Shown: positions 7,349-16,238, counted from the stretch's first letter. The stretch is DNA of 64,000 bases from an uncultured bacterium (GCA_938084905.1 CALKEQ010000008.1:62001-126000), one strand, 5' to 3'. The notes: generated by a model from the letters alone, not told the origin. Program-made: numbers and translations.

Positions 7349-7858
7349 ATGGGGAACCTGAAGGAAAAGCTTAAGAAGGTTGAGGAGTACTCAGCCGGTC
7401 TTACTCTGATTTTTCTGGCAATTGTTACATTCTGCGAAACCGTGCTTAGGTACACAGTCTCAGTAACTTTCATGTGGTTTAATGAATTTGCCAATTACAC
7501 TCTCATCTTTATGACCTTTCTTGGTGCTTCGATTGGCGTCAAATACGGCACACATTTTTCGATGGAAGCTTTGACGGAGAGTCTACCTGGAAGAAAGAGC
7601 CACTTTCTGAAGTCTATAGCTTACTTTTTGTCATTTCTCATATGCACGGTTTTTGTCTTCTACGGAACTCTCCACCTTGTCCACCTTAAAAATTTTGGGG
7701 TGAAAAGCTCAGCAATGCAAATCCCCATGTACATCCCCTACTTATCGATACCCTTTTTCTCATTGGTTATGGGGCTCAGATTTCTCTTTTTGTCTTATTC
7801 ACACATAGTAAGCTTCCTTAAAAAGGAACCTTATAGGAAGATAACGAAGAGTTACTGA
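7349..7858 (+). CDS. dctQ: TRAP transporter small membrane subunit (DctQ type)
   Basis: 169 residues with four predicted transmembrane helices at about 18-36, 48-66, 91-110 and 127-146. The YGTHFSMEAL segment between helices 2 and 3 is the usual DctQ feature (family pattern G-H-x-x-M/V-D/E). It stabilises the DctM permease. No strong Shine-Dalgarno sequence before the ATG, which follows a small GC hairpin. Its stop is 1 nt before the dctM ATG, so the two are coupled. Confidence 0.88.
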   Translation: MGNLKEKLKKVEEYSAGLTLIFLAIVTFCETVLRYTVSVTFMWFNEFANYTLIFMTFLGASIGVKYGTHFSMEALTESLPGRKSHFLKSIAYFLSFLICTVFVFYGTLHLVHLKNFGVKSSAMQIPMYIPYLSIPFFSLVMGLRFLFLSYSHIVSFLKKEPYRKITKSY

Positions 7859-7859
7859 A

Positions 7860-9143
7860 ATGAACCTTACGCTTATGTTCATTTGCTTTTTCTCTTTCCT
7901 TGTACTCAGTGTACCAATAGCACTCGTCCTTGCTTCTACAACTGCCATTTACCTCCATTTTGTTACAAAAACTTCACTTTCTTCCCTTATCCAGCAGCTT
8001 TTCAACGGCCTCGATAACTTTGTCCTCATAGCTGTTCCCCTCTTCATATTAGCTGGGAACATAATGGGGGAAGGGAAAATAGCCGATAGACTCGTAGCGA
8101 TTATGAACCTTTTGGCAGGAAGGGTAACAGGGGGATTGGCAATAGCATCTGTCCTTTCCTGTGTCTTTTTCGCCGCCATTTCTGGCTCCTCTCCAGCCAC
8201 GGTAATAGCCATAGGGAGCATAATGATGCCAGCCTTGATAAAGCATGGCTATGGAGAAAAATTTTCAATTGGGCTTCTCACCTCTGCGGGTTCTTTGGGT
8301 ATACTCATACCGCCGAGCATTCCGATGATACTTTACGCCCTTGTAATGAATGTGTCTGTGGCGGAAATATTTTTAGCCGGTTTTCTTCCCGGTTTCTTTA
8401 TTGGTGGATGTCTCATTCTTTATTCTTACCTTGTCTCACGAGCCAACGGATGGAGGTTCGATTTTGCTTACACTCCCGGATCTGCAAAAAAGATCATAAA
8501 AGAAGGGGTATGGGCCCTTTTCCTCCCATTTCTGGTTCTCGGAGGCATCTACGGAGGGGTATTCACACCAACTGAGGCAGCAGCCGTCTCTGTGATTTAT
8601 GCAATACTAGTTGAGAGGTTCATTTACAAAGAGTTAACATTCTCGAGAATTCTAGAAATTGCAAAAAATTCGGCTGTCCTTTCCGGCTGTCTCCTCTTTA
8701 TTCTCTCATGTGCAATGACCTTCGTTTGGCTCCTAACTATTGAGCAGATCCCTCAGAAACTTGCAACATTTATAATTTCCCATGTGAGGGAAAGGTGGCT
8801 CTTCCTTCTTGCAGTTAACATCCTCTTCCTGATCATAGGTTGCCTTATGGACATTGTTACTGCTGTCATAGTCATTTCTCCGATTCTTGTTGAAACACTG
8901 AGAATTTTCAACATAGATCCTGTCCATTTTGGGATCGTAATGATAATAAACATAGAATGTGGGTTTTTAACCCCTCCATTTGGCCTAAACCTTTTTGTCT
9001 CCATGGCAATTATGAAGAAGTCGCTTGTTGAGATTTCAAGGATGGTTATGCCGTTTTTGATCCTTTTCATATTGTGCCTTCTCGTTCTTACCTACATCCC
9101 GAAAATCTCTTTACTTCTTCCGGAGATTCTTATGAGAAAGTAA
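7860..9143 (+). CDS. dctM: TRAP transporter large permease subunit (DctM type)
   Basis: 427 residues, about 12 hydrophobic helices. Family signatures: AVPLFILAGNIMGEG, SGSSPATVIAIGSIMMPALIKHGY, SAGSLGILIPPSIPMILYALV, GGVFTPTEAAAVSVIYAI, and ECGFLTPPFGLNLF near the end. The SGSS and PPS segments line the ion/substrate path in this family. The last 33 nt overlap the end of lnt on the opposite strand, so the two operons run into each other with no room for a terminator. Confidence 0.94.
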   Translation: MNLTLMFICFFSFLVLSVPIALVLASTTAIYLHFVTKTSLSSLIQQLFNGLDNFVLIAVPLFILAGNIMGEGKIADRLVAIMNLLAGRVTGGLAIASVLSCVFFAAISGSSPATVIAIGSIMMPALIKHGYGEKFSIGLLTSAGSLGILIPPSIPMILYALVMNVSVAEIFLAGFLPGFFIGGCLILYSYLVSRANGWRFDFAYTPGSAKKIIKEGVWALFLPFLVLGGIYGGVFTPTEAAAVSVIYAILVERFIYKELTFSRILEIAKNSAVLSGCLLFILSCAMTFVWLLTIEQIPQKLATFIISHVRERWLFLLAVNILFLIIGCLMDIVTAVIVISPILVETLRIFNIDPVHFGIVMIINIECGFLTPPFGLNLFVSMAIMKKSLVEISRMVMPFLILFILCLLVLTYIPKISLLLPEILMRK

Positions 9144-10637
9144 ATTCCAAGAGAAAAGGGCAACAATGATAAAAACGAGAACTAGGATAAACCAGTCTCC
9201 ATGTTTCACGTAAAAAGTCTGCTCATTTTTCAGAAAAACCTCTCCGTAAAGTGTCTCTTCAGTAAATAGGGAACTTTTTTCTACGATTCTTCCCCTTGGA
9301 TCTACAATTGCACTTATTCCAGTATTCGCGCACCTCAGTACGTACATTCCCGTTTCAACTGCCCTGAAAATGTAAAAAGCAAAATGTTGAAAAGGCGCAG
9401 AACTTTTGTCGTACCAGGCGTCATTTGTGAGATTTATAAGGACGTTTGCCCCATTGTTCACAGTTTCCCTTGATATTCCCGGAAATATTCCCTCATAACA
9501 TATGAGGATTCCAAGCTTGCCAAAATCTTGAAGGTCAAGGGGTTTGTGGGTTCTACCAGGTGTGAAATCCTCTCCCGAAACGCTTATCCTCGAAAGGAAG
9601 GGAAAGTATTTTACAAGTGGGGTATACTCCCCGAAGGGAACAAGATGCACCTTTCTGTATATGCCTTTTATCTCCCCATCTTGGTCAAACAGGAAAGCAG
9701 CATTGTAGAGCCTTTTATTTTCATCCCTCGATAAGGCACCTGCTAGAATGGAGATCTTACGTTCTTTTGCAAGTCTTGAGATACCTTTCAGTATTTCTGG
9801 GTTCTCCTCGAGAACAAAGGGTAGCGCAGTTTCCGGCCATAAGATCAGATCGACTTTCCCTTTTATTTGGTTCGTTTTTTCAAAGTATTTAAGGATCGTT
9901 TTTATTTTGTACTCTTCTGTCCATTTCACGTCCTGCGGTATGGATGCCTGAATTATGGCTACGCTTATCTTTTTTCCTTTATCGGAATCTCTATTTAGAC
10001 TCAAAAGGCCGTAAAAAAGAGTTGTGAAGAATAAAAAGGCGGTAAAAAAAGAGAAGAGGTAAACCATTTTAGACCTTCTTTCCTTCTTGAGAAGGGTGAA
10101 GATGGAAGTATTCACTGACACAATTAAGAAGGAGATGTAGTAAGGGCCTAATAAGCTACATATCTGAATCATAGGAATGAAAGAATGTTGGGAGTAGGCA
10201 AGAAGTCCCCAAGGGAAACCGGAAAGCAGGTAGGTTCTCAAATATTCTAGGAAGGTCCAGAAGGTGGGAGAAATAATGAAAAATGGAACGTAAGATCGTG
10301 ATTCCAAAAATGAGATCATGAATGAAAAAAGACCTGTGTAAAGTGCGAGGTATAAAGAGAGAAGGAGAGTACAGACCGCACTCGATAGAATGTCTATTCC
10401 ACCGTACTTGTTCATGGCTATAAAAACCCAGTATACGAGTCCCGTGTATGCGAAAAAACCCATCTTCAGTCCAGAAAGGAAATCAGACCTCGTCCCCTTC
10501 CAATCAAGACAAAAAAAAAGGGGAATGAGGCAGAAATATGAAAGGAAGAAGAAAGGAAAAGGAGGCTGGGATAAAACTATTAAAATTCCAGAAAGAAAGG
10601 GGAAGAGAAGCTCACGGGTCAATTTTCTTTTGGTCAA
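9111..10637 (-). CDS. lnt: Apolipoprotein N-acyltransferase
   Basis: 508 residues: an N-terminal membrane part with several helices (to about residue 200) and a periplasmic nitrilase domain. The Glu-Lys-Cys catalytic triad is visible in LILWPETALPF, YRKVHLVPFGEYTP and GILICYEGIFP. It adds the third acyl chain to lipoproteins in the inner membrane, so the cell makes mature Gram-negative lipoproteins. Last gene of phoH-HD-ybeY-lnt; it overlaps ybeY by 26 nt. A final hydrophobic helix follows the nitrilase domain, and its coding region overlaps dctM on the other strand. Confidence 0.94.
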   Translation of the reverse strand: MTKRKLTRELLFPFLSGILIVLSQPPFPFFFLSYFCLIPLFFCLDWKGTRSDFLSGLKMGFFAYTGLVYWVFIAMNKYGGIDILSSAVCTLLLSLYLALYTGLFSFMISFLESRSYVPFFIISPTFWTFLEYLRTYLLSGFPWGLLAYSQHSFIPMIQICSLLGPYYISFLIVSVNTSIFTLLKKERRSKMVYLFSFFTAFLFFTTLFYGLLSLNRDSDKGKKISVAIIQASIPQDVKWTEEYKIKTILKYFEKTNQIKGKVDLILWPETALPFVLEENPEILKGISRLAKERKISILAGALSRDENKRLYNAAFLFDQDGEIKGIYRKVHLVPFGEYTPLVKYFPFLSRISVSGEDFTPGRTHKPLDLQDFGKLGILICYEGIFPGISRETVNNGANVLINLTNDAWYDKSSAPFQHFAFYIFRAVETGMYVLRCANTGISAIVDPRGRIVEKSSLFTEETLYGEVFLKNEQTFYVKHGDWFILVLVFIIVALFSWNLLSHKNLRKK

Positions 10638-11103
10638 ATTCTAAAAGTCCTCCGTAAGAGGGTAGGGACCTAAGAAAATCTTCGAGTTTTTTCTCCATTG
10701 ACCTCATTCTTCTTTTCTCCTTCTCACCCTTTTCGTGATCATAACCGAGGATGTGGACTATACCATGTATCACAAGCTGAAATAGCCTCTCATAGAAGGA
10801 ACAGCCAATCTTTCTCGCCTCCGCAGAAGCCCTCTCCACAGATATAACGATATCTCCGATAGTTTCTTCTGGAAATTTGATGGATTGGCCTTCCTCAAAG
10901 TAAGAAAAGGAAATAACGTTCGTGGGACGATCCTTGTTCAGGAACCTTAAATTTATTTCCCTTATACCCTCGTCGTCTGTGAAGAGGATGTTCAGGGTTT
11001 TACCCTTAATTCCTAAAAAGCCTAATAATTCTTCCGTGATTTTTCTTATTACTTTTTTCTTCTCCCGCAGCTTTTTTGTGTTGTCTATTATTTGGACTTG
11101 CAT
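10612..11103 (-). CDS. ybeY: Endoribonuclease YbeY (rRNA maturation)
   Basis: 163 residues with the zinc motif HGIVHILGYDHEKG (H-x3-H-x5-H) and the upstream NVISFSYFE strand. YbeY works in 16S rRNA 3'-end processing and ribosome quality control. The ATG at 11103 follows AAGGAA and starts a typical VQIIDNTKK strand, so it is well supported even though it lies 98 nt inside the preceding gene. The unusually long overlap is treated as a finding. Confidence 0.92.
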   Translation of the reverse strand: MQVQIIDNTKKLREKKKVIRKITEELLGFLGIKGKTLNILFTDDEGIREINLRFLNKDRPTNVISFSYFEEGQSIKFPEETIGDIVISVERASAEARKIGCSFYERLFQLVIHGIVHILGYDHEKGEKEKRRMRSMEKKLEDFLRSLPSYGGLLEFDQKKIDP

Positions 11104-12709
11104 GTTCCTTCCTTTCTGGATATTCGACCCTGTGATGGAACATGGCTGTTAAAATATTAGTGAAACTTCTCTGTATTGCCTGAAGGTCCTTCAAGGTCAG
11201 TTCGCACTCATCGAGCTGACCATCTAGGAATATGCTCTCGATTATGTTCTGAACATGTGACTCTATCCTTTTTGGGGTTGGGTCTTCAAGGACTCGGGAT
11301 GAAGCTTCAACCTGGTCTGCAAGCATAACTATCCCTGCCTCTTTGGTTTGAGGTTTTGGACCGGGATAGCGAAAATCATTTTCGTCTATAACGTAGATGG
11401 CAGGATTCTCCTGTTCTTTTGCCCTATTGTAAAAGTAAGCACAGAGGCTTTTACCGTGGTGCTGCTGAATTATGTCCTTTATCTTTTTTCCAAGCTTGTA
11501 CTTTTCCGCAAGTTCAACACCTTCTTTCACATGCGAAAGGATGATTAAGGCGCTCATGCTTGGGGTGAGATTCTTATGCGCATCCTCAAAACCCTTTCTG
11601 TTTTCTACGTAATAATGGGGCATTTTTAACTTTCCTATATCGTGGTAGTAAGCTCCGACTCTTGCAAGAAGGGGGTGGGCTCCAATACTCTCCGCTGCCG
11701 CTTTAGACAGATTTCCGACTATTATGCTGTGGTGGTAAGTGCCAGGGGCGTTAAGCATCATCTGTTCAAGGAGAGGATGCTCCAGATTTGCAAGTTCAAG
11801 AAGTTTTATATCTGTGGTGTAGCCAAAAAGATTCTCTATAAGAGGTAAAAGACCAAGAGTCAAAAAGCTACTTGAAATTCCACTCAGAAAGACGAACCCT
11901 CCCCTCATAAGCAAATTCTTATCCAGGGACTCGCTCATCCCAGAGAGCAAAAGGACGATGAAGTTGCCAATTAGGGATGAATAAACTCCAGCCTTTATGA
12001 CAGTATTTCTGTTTTCGCAGTGTCTTGCGAAGTATGCGGCAAGTAGTGAGGACAGAAAAAGGTAAACTGCGAACTTTTGATCCTCCAAAAAGATATAGGC
12101 GCAGATTGCGAGTATGGATGAGAATGTGAGAGCTGCTTCTGAATGTAGGACAATTCTCAAAAGCATCCCGTATAGGAAGACGGGAGCAAGGTAGATCAGA
12201 TCGTCCTGCACTTCCGAAGGGAAGAAGTGGCGGAGAATTGACAGAAGCTTAAGAGAAAAGAGGATAAAAAGAGTGCAAAGGAGAGCGAAAAGGAGATCCT
12301 TTTCTGAGAGATTGTACTTTTTAATGTTCCTTTCCGCAAATTCGTTGATTATGGCTGTCAGGAAAAAGAGAAAAAGGACAAGGAGGGCGAACCTTGACAG
12401 GGTTGTGAAGCTTTCCTTTTCTTTGGATCTTAGTGCCCTTAATTTTTTTACATGCTCCTCTTTTACCCTCTCCCCCTCTCTTATTACCATTTCATCCTTT
12501 TTGAGGGTTACCCCTATATCTGGAACATAGGTTTCCTCTTTTGCCTTTATGTTTTTTAGGGCAATATCTCCAACCTTGTAATCGGGTATTGGTCTGGGTA
12601 AGTCAGCCACAAAAAGCCCAGAAGAAATTACGGAAAAGATTAGAAATATGAGCAACTTTTTGAGGAAGACGGACGAAGGAGGCTTATCGCTTCCGTTCGG
12701 AGTGTTCAT
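11006..12709 (-). CDS. 7TM-HD family cyclic-di-AMP phosphodiesterase (PgpH-like, reduced periplasmic domain)
   Basis: 567 residues. A first membrane helix (about 17-36) and a short extracytoplasmic part (about 37-104) are followed by a block of hydrophobic helices to about residue 330. The cytoplasmic HD domain then shows GTYHHSIIVGNLSKAA, AYYHDIGKL, and IIQQHHGKSL. PgpH-type HD enzymes hydrolyse c-di-AMP. The extracytoplasmic 7TMR-HDED domain is normally about 200 residues; here only about 70 remain, so the sensing part is nearly lost. The final 30 residues are charged, low-complexity and overlap ybeY in another frame. Position phoH-HD-ybeY is the common bacterial arrangement. Confidence 0.87.
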   Translation of the reverse strand: MNTPNGSDKPPSSVFLKKLLIFLIFSVISSGLFVADLPRPIPDYKVGDIALKNIKAKEETYVPDIGVTLKKDEMVIREGERVKEEHVKKLRALRSKEKESFTTLSRFALLVLFLFFLTAIINEFAERNIKKYNLSEKDLLFALLCTLFILFSLKLLSILRHFFPSEVQDDLIYLAPVFLYGMLLRIVLHSEAALTFSSILAICAYIFLEDQKFAVYLFLSSLLAAYFARHCENRNTVIKAGVYSSLIGNFIVLLLSGMSESLDKNLLMRGGFVFLSGISSSFLTLGLLPLIENLFGYTTDIKLLELANLEHPLLEQMMLNAPGTYHHSIIVGNLSKAAAESIGAHPLLARVGAYYHDIGKLKMPHYYVENRKGFEDAHKNLTPSMSALIILSHVKEGVELAEKYKLGKKIKDIIQQHHGKSLCAYFYNRAKEQENPAIYVIDENDFRYPGPKPQTKEAGIVMLADQVEASSRVLEDPTPKRIESHVQNIIESIFLDGQLDECELTLKDLQAIQRSFTNILTAMFHHRVEYPERKEHASPNNRQHKKAAGEEKSNKKNHGRIIRLFRN

Positions 12710-13721
12710 GTTCTTGTTTGACCTTTTTCGTTTCGTAAGCCTTTATTATTTTTTTTACAAGTGGATGTCTAACAACGTCCCTTTCACTGAAATAGACAAA
12801 TTTTATTCCCCTTATGCCTTTGAGAATTTTTTGAATCTCAACGAGTCCACTGAGTCTTTTATCTGAGAGATCTATCTGTGTTACGTCTCCTGTGATGACA
12901 GTCTTTGACGAGAAGCCAAGCCTTGTAAGAAACATTTTCATTTGATCGGAAAGGGTGTTCTGGGCTTCATCCAGGATTATAAAAGCATCGTTTAAAGTTC
13001 TTCCCCTCATGAACGCGAGGGGTGCTATCTCTATCACTCCCCTTTCTATTAACTTAGAAGCCTTGTCGAATTCAACCATGTCGTATAGGGCATCGTAGAG
13101 GGGTCTAAGGTAAGGGTTTACCTTTTCGTACATACTTCCTGGGAGAAAACCCAATTTTTCACCTGCCTCTATTGCAGGCCTCGTCAATACGATTCTTGAA
13201 ACCTCCCTCGTATAATAGAAGTTTAGTGCCATTGCCATGGCGAGATAGGTTTTTCCTGTGCCAGCAGGCCCTATGGCTACAACTATGTCATGTTTTTTTA
13301 TTGCCTCTATATATTCCTCCTGATTTTTCGATCTTGGGGTGATGATTTTCCTGGTTGGCGGAATCAGTATCTGACCAAAAGATACTTCCTGTTTCTTATT
13401 TGTAATTGCAAAAATTACCTGGTCGATATCGTCAGGTGCCACGCTGTGACCTTTTTTTATTCTTTCCTGTAGCTCCCTAATGACCATGTTCGTTTTTTCA
13501 ACATCCTTCTTGTCTCCGGTAATGGTGAGGTTATTTCCGCGGACAGAAGCGCGGATGTTGAAGTGCTTTCGAAGGTACTTTATATTTTCTTCCCGGGGAC
13601 CGAATAAGGTTCGGGCAGTGTTTATATCATCAAAGGAAATTCTTAAGAACCCTTCGTCGAGAGTGCCTTCCAAAAAGTCGCCTTCCTCCTTACTCCCTAA
13701 ATATAATACCACAAACCTCAA
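12684..13721 (-). CDS. phoH: PhoH-like ATPase
   Basis: 345 residues. An N-terminal KH-like part (about 25-85, with VRGNNLTITGDKKDVEK) precedes the P-loop ATPase: IGPAGTGKTYLAMAMAL (Walker A), RPAIEAGEKLGFLPG, and FIILDEAQNT (Walker B). Such proteins are linked to RNA metabolism next to YbeY. The ATG at 13721 has no ribosome site. AAGGAGG lies inside the annotated frame and would serve a TTG at 13673 (codon 17), just ahead of the conserved domain, so the true protein may be 16 residues shorter. First gene of the four-gene operon; divergent from the REC-LpxC gene. Confidence 0.92.
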   Translation of the reverse strand: MRFVVLYLGSKEEGDFLEGTLDEGFLRISFDDINTARTLFGPREENIKYLRKHFNIRASVRGNNLTITGDKKDVEKTNMVIRELQERIKKGHSVAPDDIDQVIFAITNKKQEVSFGQILIPPTRKIITPRSKNQEEYIEAIKKHDIVVAIGPAGTGKTYLAMAMALNFYYTREVSRIVLTRPAIEAGEKLGFLPGSMYEKVNPYLRPLYDALYDMVEFDKASKLIERGVIEIAPLAFMRGRTLNDAFIILDEAQNTLSDQMKMFLTRLGFSSKTVITGDVTQIDLSDKRLSGLVEIQKILKGIRGIKFVYFSERDVVRHPLVKKIIKAYETKKVKQEHEHSERKR

Positions 13722-13783
13722 AAAAAGTGGTAGTCAAGGAAGAGTGTACAAAAATCTCCTTTTTCTATAAAATATCTTTGCCT

Positions 13784-15031
13784 ATGCGGAAGATACTTCT
13801 CATCGACGACGAAAAGGAAATTTTAGACAGTCTTTCCCCCCTTTTGGAGGATGAAGGTTTCCAAGTTATAAAGGCAGAGGACGGGAAAAAAGGTGTTTTG
13901 GCATACGAAAGGGAGAATCCGGACCTTGTCATTCTCGACCTTTGGATGCCGGAGATGGATGGGATCGAGGTATTAAAAAGAATAAGGAGGATAAACGGAA
14001 ACGCAAAAGTCATAGTTATCTCAGGGCACGGTAACATTTCAACGGCAGTGGAGGCAGTAAAAAAAGGAGCTGTCGATTTTATTGAGAAACCCCTTTCAAT
14101 TGAAAAAGTTCTGGAGGTAATAGGAAGGTGCTTTGAAGATAAGAAAGAGCCAACCTTAAAGGAGACACCTTTCAGGCTTAAACCCCTTGTTTGTGGAGAA
14201 AAAACCTTCAGGCAAAGAACGATAGGCAAAAGCATCGTTCTTTACGGACATGGTCTTCACACTGGTATAAAAACTGGAATGATCCTTTTCCCCATGCCGG
14301 AGAATACTGGAATAATCTTCGAAAATGTCCCTCATGGGGAGCGAATACCGGCTTTCGTTGATTACGTTTACTCAATAGGCTACGCTTCCTCCCTTAAAGG
14401 GAAAAATTGCGTTGTAAGGACAGTTGAGCATCTGCTTGCGAGCTGTCACATGTTTGGGATAACGAATCTCCTTGTAAAGGTAAGTGAAGAAGTCCCAATC
14501 CTCGATGGTTCTGCAAGCCAGATCTGCGAGAAATTCAAAGAAGCCGGAATCATCGAACAGAATGAAAGTGTAGATCCTCTCCTTGTAAGGGAGAAGATCA
14601 TCTTGAAAGACGAGCCGAACGGAAAGTACCTTTCCATCGAGCCAGCGGAAAGACTGATAATCGATTTCAAGATTGGTAGTCGTCCACCAATAAACGATCA
14701 GGGCTACGTATTTAATGGTGGTCTTGAGGAGTTTATCAAGGAAATCGCGCCTTCCCGGACTTACGGTTTCCTAAGTGATTTTGAGATGCTTGCGAGCATG
14801 GGCCTAGGTGAGGGTGGAAGGATAAACAACGTGATTCTTCTCGATGGGGAAAAGGTTGTAAACACGAAACTGAGATATGAAAATGAGTTCGTGCGGCACA
14901 AGATCCTCGATCTCCTAGGAGACCTCTACCTTCTTAACAGGCCAATAATCGGAAAAATCGTGGCAAGAAATACCGGTCATCTTGACAACATTGGGCTTGT
15001 CAGGGAACTGAAGAGAATCTACGGATTATAA
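13784..15031 (+). CDS. lpxC: Fusion of a response-regulator receiver domain to LpxC deacetylase
   Basis: 415 residues from the start used here. Residues 1-120 are a complete receiver domain: acidic pair D8/D9, phospho-acceptor D52 in ILDLWMPEMDG, S80 in VISGHG, and K102 in FIEKP. From about 140 to the end is LpxC: YGHGLHTG, VRTVEHLLAS (zinc His), PILDGSAS, APSRTYGF, and VRHKILDLLGDL (zinc His and Asp, then the conserved GDL). All catalytic residues look intact. LpxC makes the committed step of lipid A synthesis. Joining it to a phosphorylatable domain suggests two-component control of lipid A output, which is inference. The ORF track starts 19 codons upstream; MRKILLIDDE is the natural domain start. 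No histidine kinase lies nearby. Confidence 0.92.
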   Translation: MRKILLIDDEKEILDSLSPLLEDEGFQVIKAEDGKKGVLAYERENPDLVILDLWMPEMDGIEVLKRIRRINGNAKVIVISGHGNISTAVEAVKKGAVDFIEKPLSIEKVLEVIGRCFEDKKEPTLKETPFRLKPLVCGEKTFRQRTIGKSIVLYGHGLHTGIKTGMILFPMPENTGIIFENVPHGERIPAFVDYVYSIGYASSLKGKNCVVRTVEHLLASCHMFGITNLLVKVSEEVPILDGSASQICEKFKEAGIIEQNESVDPLLVREKIILKDEPNGKYLSIEPAERLIIDFKIGSRPPINDQGYVFNGGLEEFIKEIAPSRTYGFLSDFEMLASMGLGEGGRINNVILLDGEKVVNTKLRYENEFVRHKILDLLGDLYLLNRPIIGKIVARNTGHLDNIGLVRELKRIYGL

Positions 15032-15497
15032 ACTCTAAAACTTCCTCTGGGTTTTTGGGATCAAAGATTGGAAGCTCACTTATGACCGGTTTTTCGCTTA
15101 TTAGGGCAACGATGTTCGGATCTTTTTTGAAAAGTGGTTCTCCCCTTTCAGAGTAGACCTCTATTTTTGGCCATCTAGACTTTTTAAATCCTTCCGCAAA
15201 AACAATATCTGCATCAATTGCGAGATCTTCGAGGATTTTTTCAATTTCAAAATCGTCGCCTATTTTTTTTGTAAGAATAAAAAGGTCCTTTGAAACAAGG
15301 AGAACCGGATCTGCCCCTGCCTCCCTAAGTCTTGCTGTGTCCTTTTTTCCTTCTTCGATTTTGTGATGAGTATGTTTTACTGCCACTACCCTCATCTTTC
15401 TTTTTTTTGCTGCCTGAATCAATCTCTCCAGAAAGCTCGTTTTTCCGCTCTTTGACCATCCTACAACTGACACTACTGGCACTTTCTTTTTAACCAT
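15000..15497 (-). CDS. mobB: Molybdopterin-guanine dinucleotide biosynthesis accessory protein MobB
   Basis: 165 residues of a P-loop GTP-binding protein: SVVGWSKSGKTSFLERLI (Walker A), VAVKHTHH, DTARLREAGAD, ADIVFAEGFKKSRWPKIEVY. MobB assists attachment of GMP to molybdopterin, matching fdhD at the window start. I use the ATG at 15497, which overlaps the nudix stop codon (ATGGTTAA) and gives the normal family length; the track start at 15542 would overlap nudix by 53 nt. Its 3' end overlaps lpxC on the other strand by 32 bp. Confidence 0.88.
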   Translation of the reverse strand: MVKKKVPVVSVVGWSKSGKTSFLERLIQAAKKRKMRVVAVKHTHHKIEEGKKDTARLREAGADPVLLVSKDLFILTKKIGDDFEIEKILEDLAIDADIVFAEGFKKSRWPKIEVYSERGEPLFKKDPNIVALISEKPVISELPIFDPKNPEEVLEFIIRRFSSVP

Positions 15498-16035
15498 GGA
15501 GGGGATATCGGAGGAAGTAAAAGCAAAACGCAGAAATGACAAGGGCGTGATTTATCGTTCCATTTTTTATCAGTTTAGGTATCTCTTCCAATGGGGCAAG
15601 AACAACCTCTATGTCCTCGGCAGGATCAAGGCTTATCTCTGCAGTCTTTTTTACGTTCCTTATTAGGAAGGAGTGACACAGATTGTCGAAAAGGGCAGGG
15701 TTAGGGTTGACAGAGCCCAGATATTCCACACTATCTCCAGAGTAGCCCGTCTCCTCAAGGAGTTCTCTTTTTGCAGCCGAAAGGGGGGTTTCGTTATCCA
15801 CCATTCCGCCTGGAATTTCAAGACAAAAAGTTCTAGAGCCGTGTCTATATTGCCTTACCATTACAACACGATTGTCCTCAGTTAAGGGAATAACGTTCAC
15901 CCATTGAGATGCGTGAATAGTGTAAAATTTGGAGGTTTCCCCAGTTCTCGGACAGATTGCCCTTTGAGTTCCAACCTTGAAGATCCTGCACTCAAAACTT
16001 ATAACCGAGTCTAAAATCACCCACTCTTTAAGCAT
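15490..16035 (-). CDS. Nudix hydrolase, ADP-ribose pyrophosphatase-like
   Basis: 181 residues. The Nudix box GGMVDNETPLSAAKRELLEETGY is complete (G-x5-E-x7-REL-x-EE-x-G). The upstream strand VVMVRQYRHGSRTFCLEIPGG is the usual ADP-ribose pyrophosphatase N-terminus and dimer part. A house-cleaning role on ADP-ribose or related sugar nucleotides is expected. It starts 24 nt after tRNA-Leu(UAA) with no terminator between, so it is probably read through from the tRNA promoter, followed by mobB. Confidence 0.88.
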   Translation of the reverse strand: MLKEWVILDSVISFECRIFKVGTQRAICPRTGETSKFYTIHASQWVNVIPLTEDNRVVMVRQYRHGSRTFCLEIPGGMVDNETPLSAAKRELLEETGYSGDSVEYLGSVNPNPALFDNLCHSFLIRNVKKTAEISLDPAEDIEVVLAPLEEIPKLIKNGTINHALVISAFCFYFLRYPLHG

Positions 16036-16059
16036 GAGCCTCTAAATGAAAAAATTTAG

Positions 16060-16147
16060 TGCCTGGGACGAGACTCGAACTCGTACAGAGCATTGAAGCT
16101 CCGAGGGATTTTAAGTCCCTTGCGTCTACCAGTTCCGCCACCCAGGC
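16060..16147 (-). tRNA. tRNA-Leu (UAA anticodon)
   Basis: 88 nt on the minus strand. GCCTGGG pairs with CCCAGGC as acceptor stem, discriminator A. The anticodon loop CTTAAAA sits between GGGA and TCCC; the long class II variable arm and the GTTCGAGTC T-loop are present. CCA is not encoded: the next bases are CTA. Confidence 0.97.
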
Positions 16148-16158
16148 ACTTGCAGATA

Positions 16159-16186
16159 TTTATAACAAATCACCGCTAGGTGTCAA
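16159..16186 (-). promoter_or_regulatory. Promoter for tRNA-Leu(UAA)-nudix-mobB
   Basis: TTGACA, 16 nt and TATAAA on the minus strand, with the -10 ending 11 nt before the mature tRNA 5' end. Confidence 0.75.
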
Positions 16187-16206
16187 ATTGTGTTAAAAGG
16201 TGATTC

Positions 16207-16230
16207 TGATTCCAGAAAAGACAGGAATCA
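16207..16230. promoter_or_regulatory. Dyad upstream of the hdr operon promoter
   Basis: A perfect inverted repeat TGATTCC-N10-GGAATCA lies between the divergent tRNA and hdr promoters, 8 bp upstream of the hdr -35. Position and symmetry fit an activator or repressor site for the electron-bifurcation operon. On the + strand it is followed by A-runs, not T-runs, so it is not a terminator for a rightward transcript. Confidence 0.5.
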
Positions 16231-16238
16231 AAAAAAGA

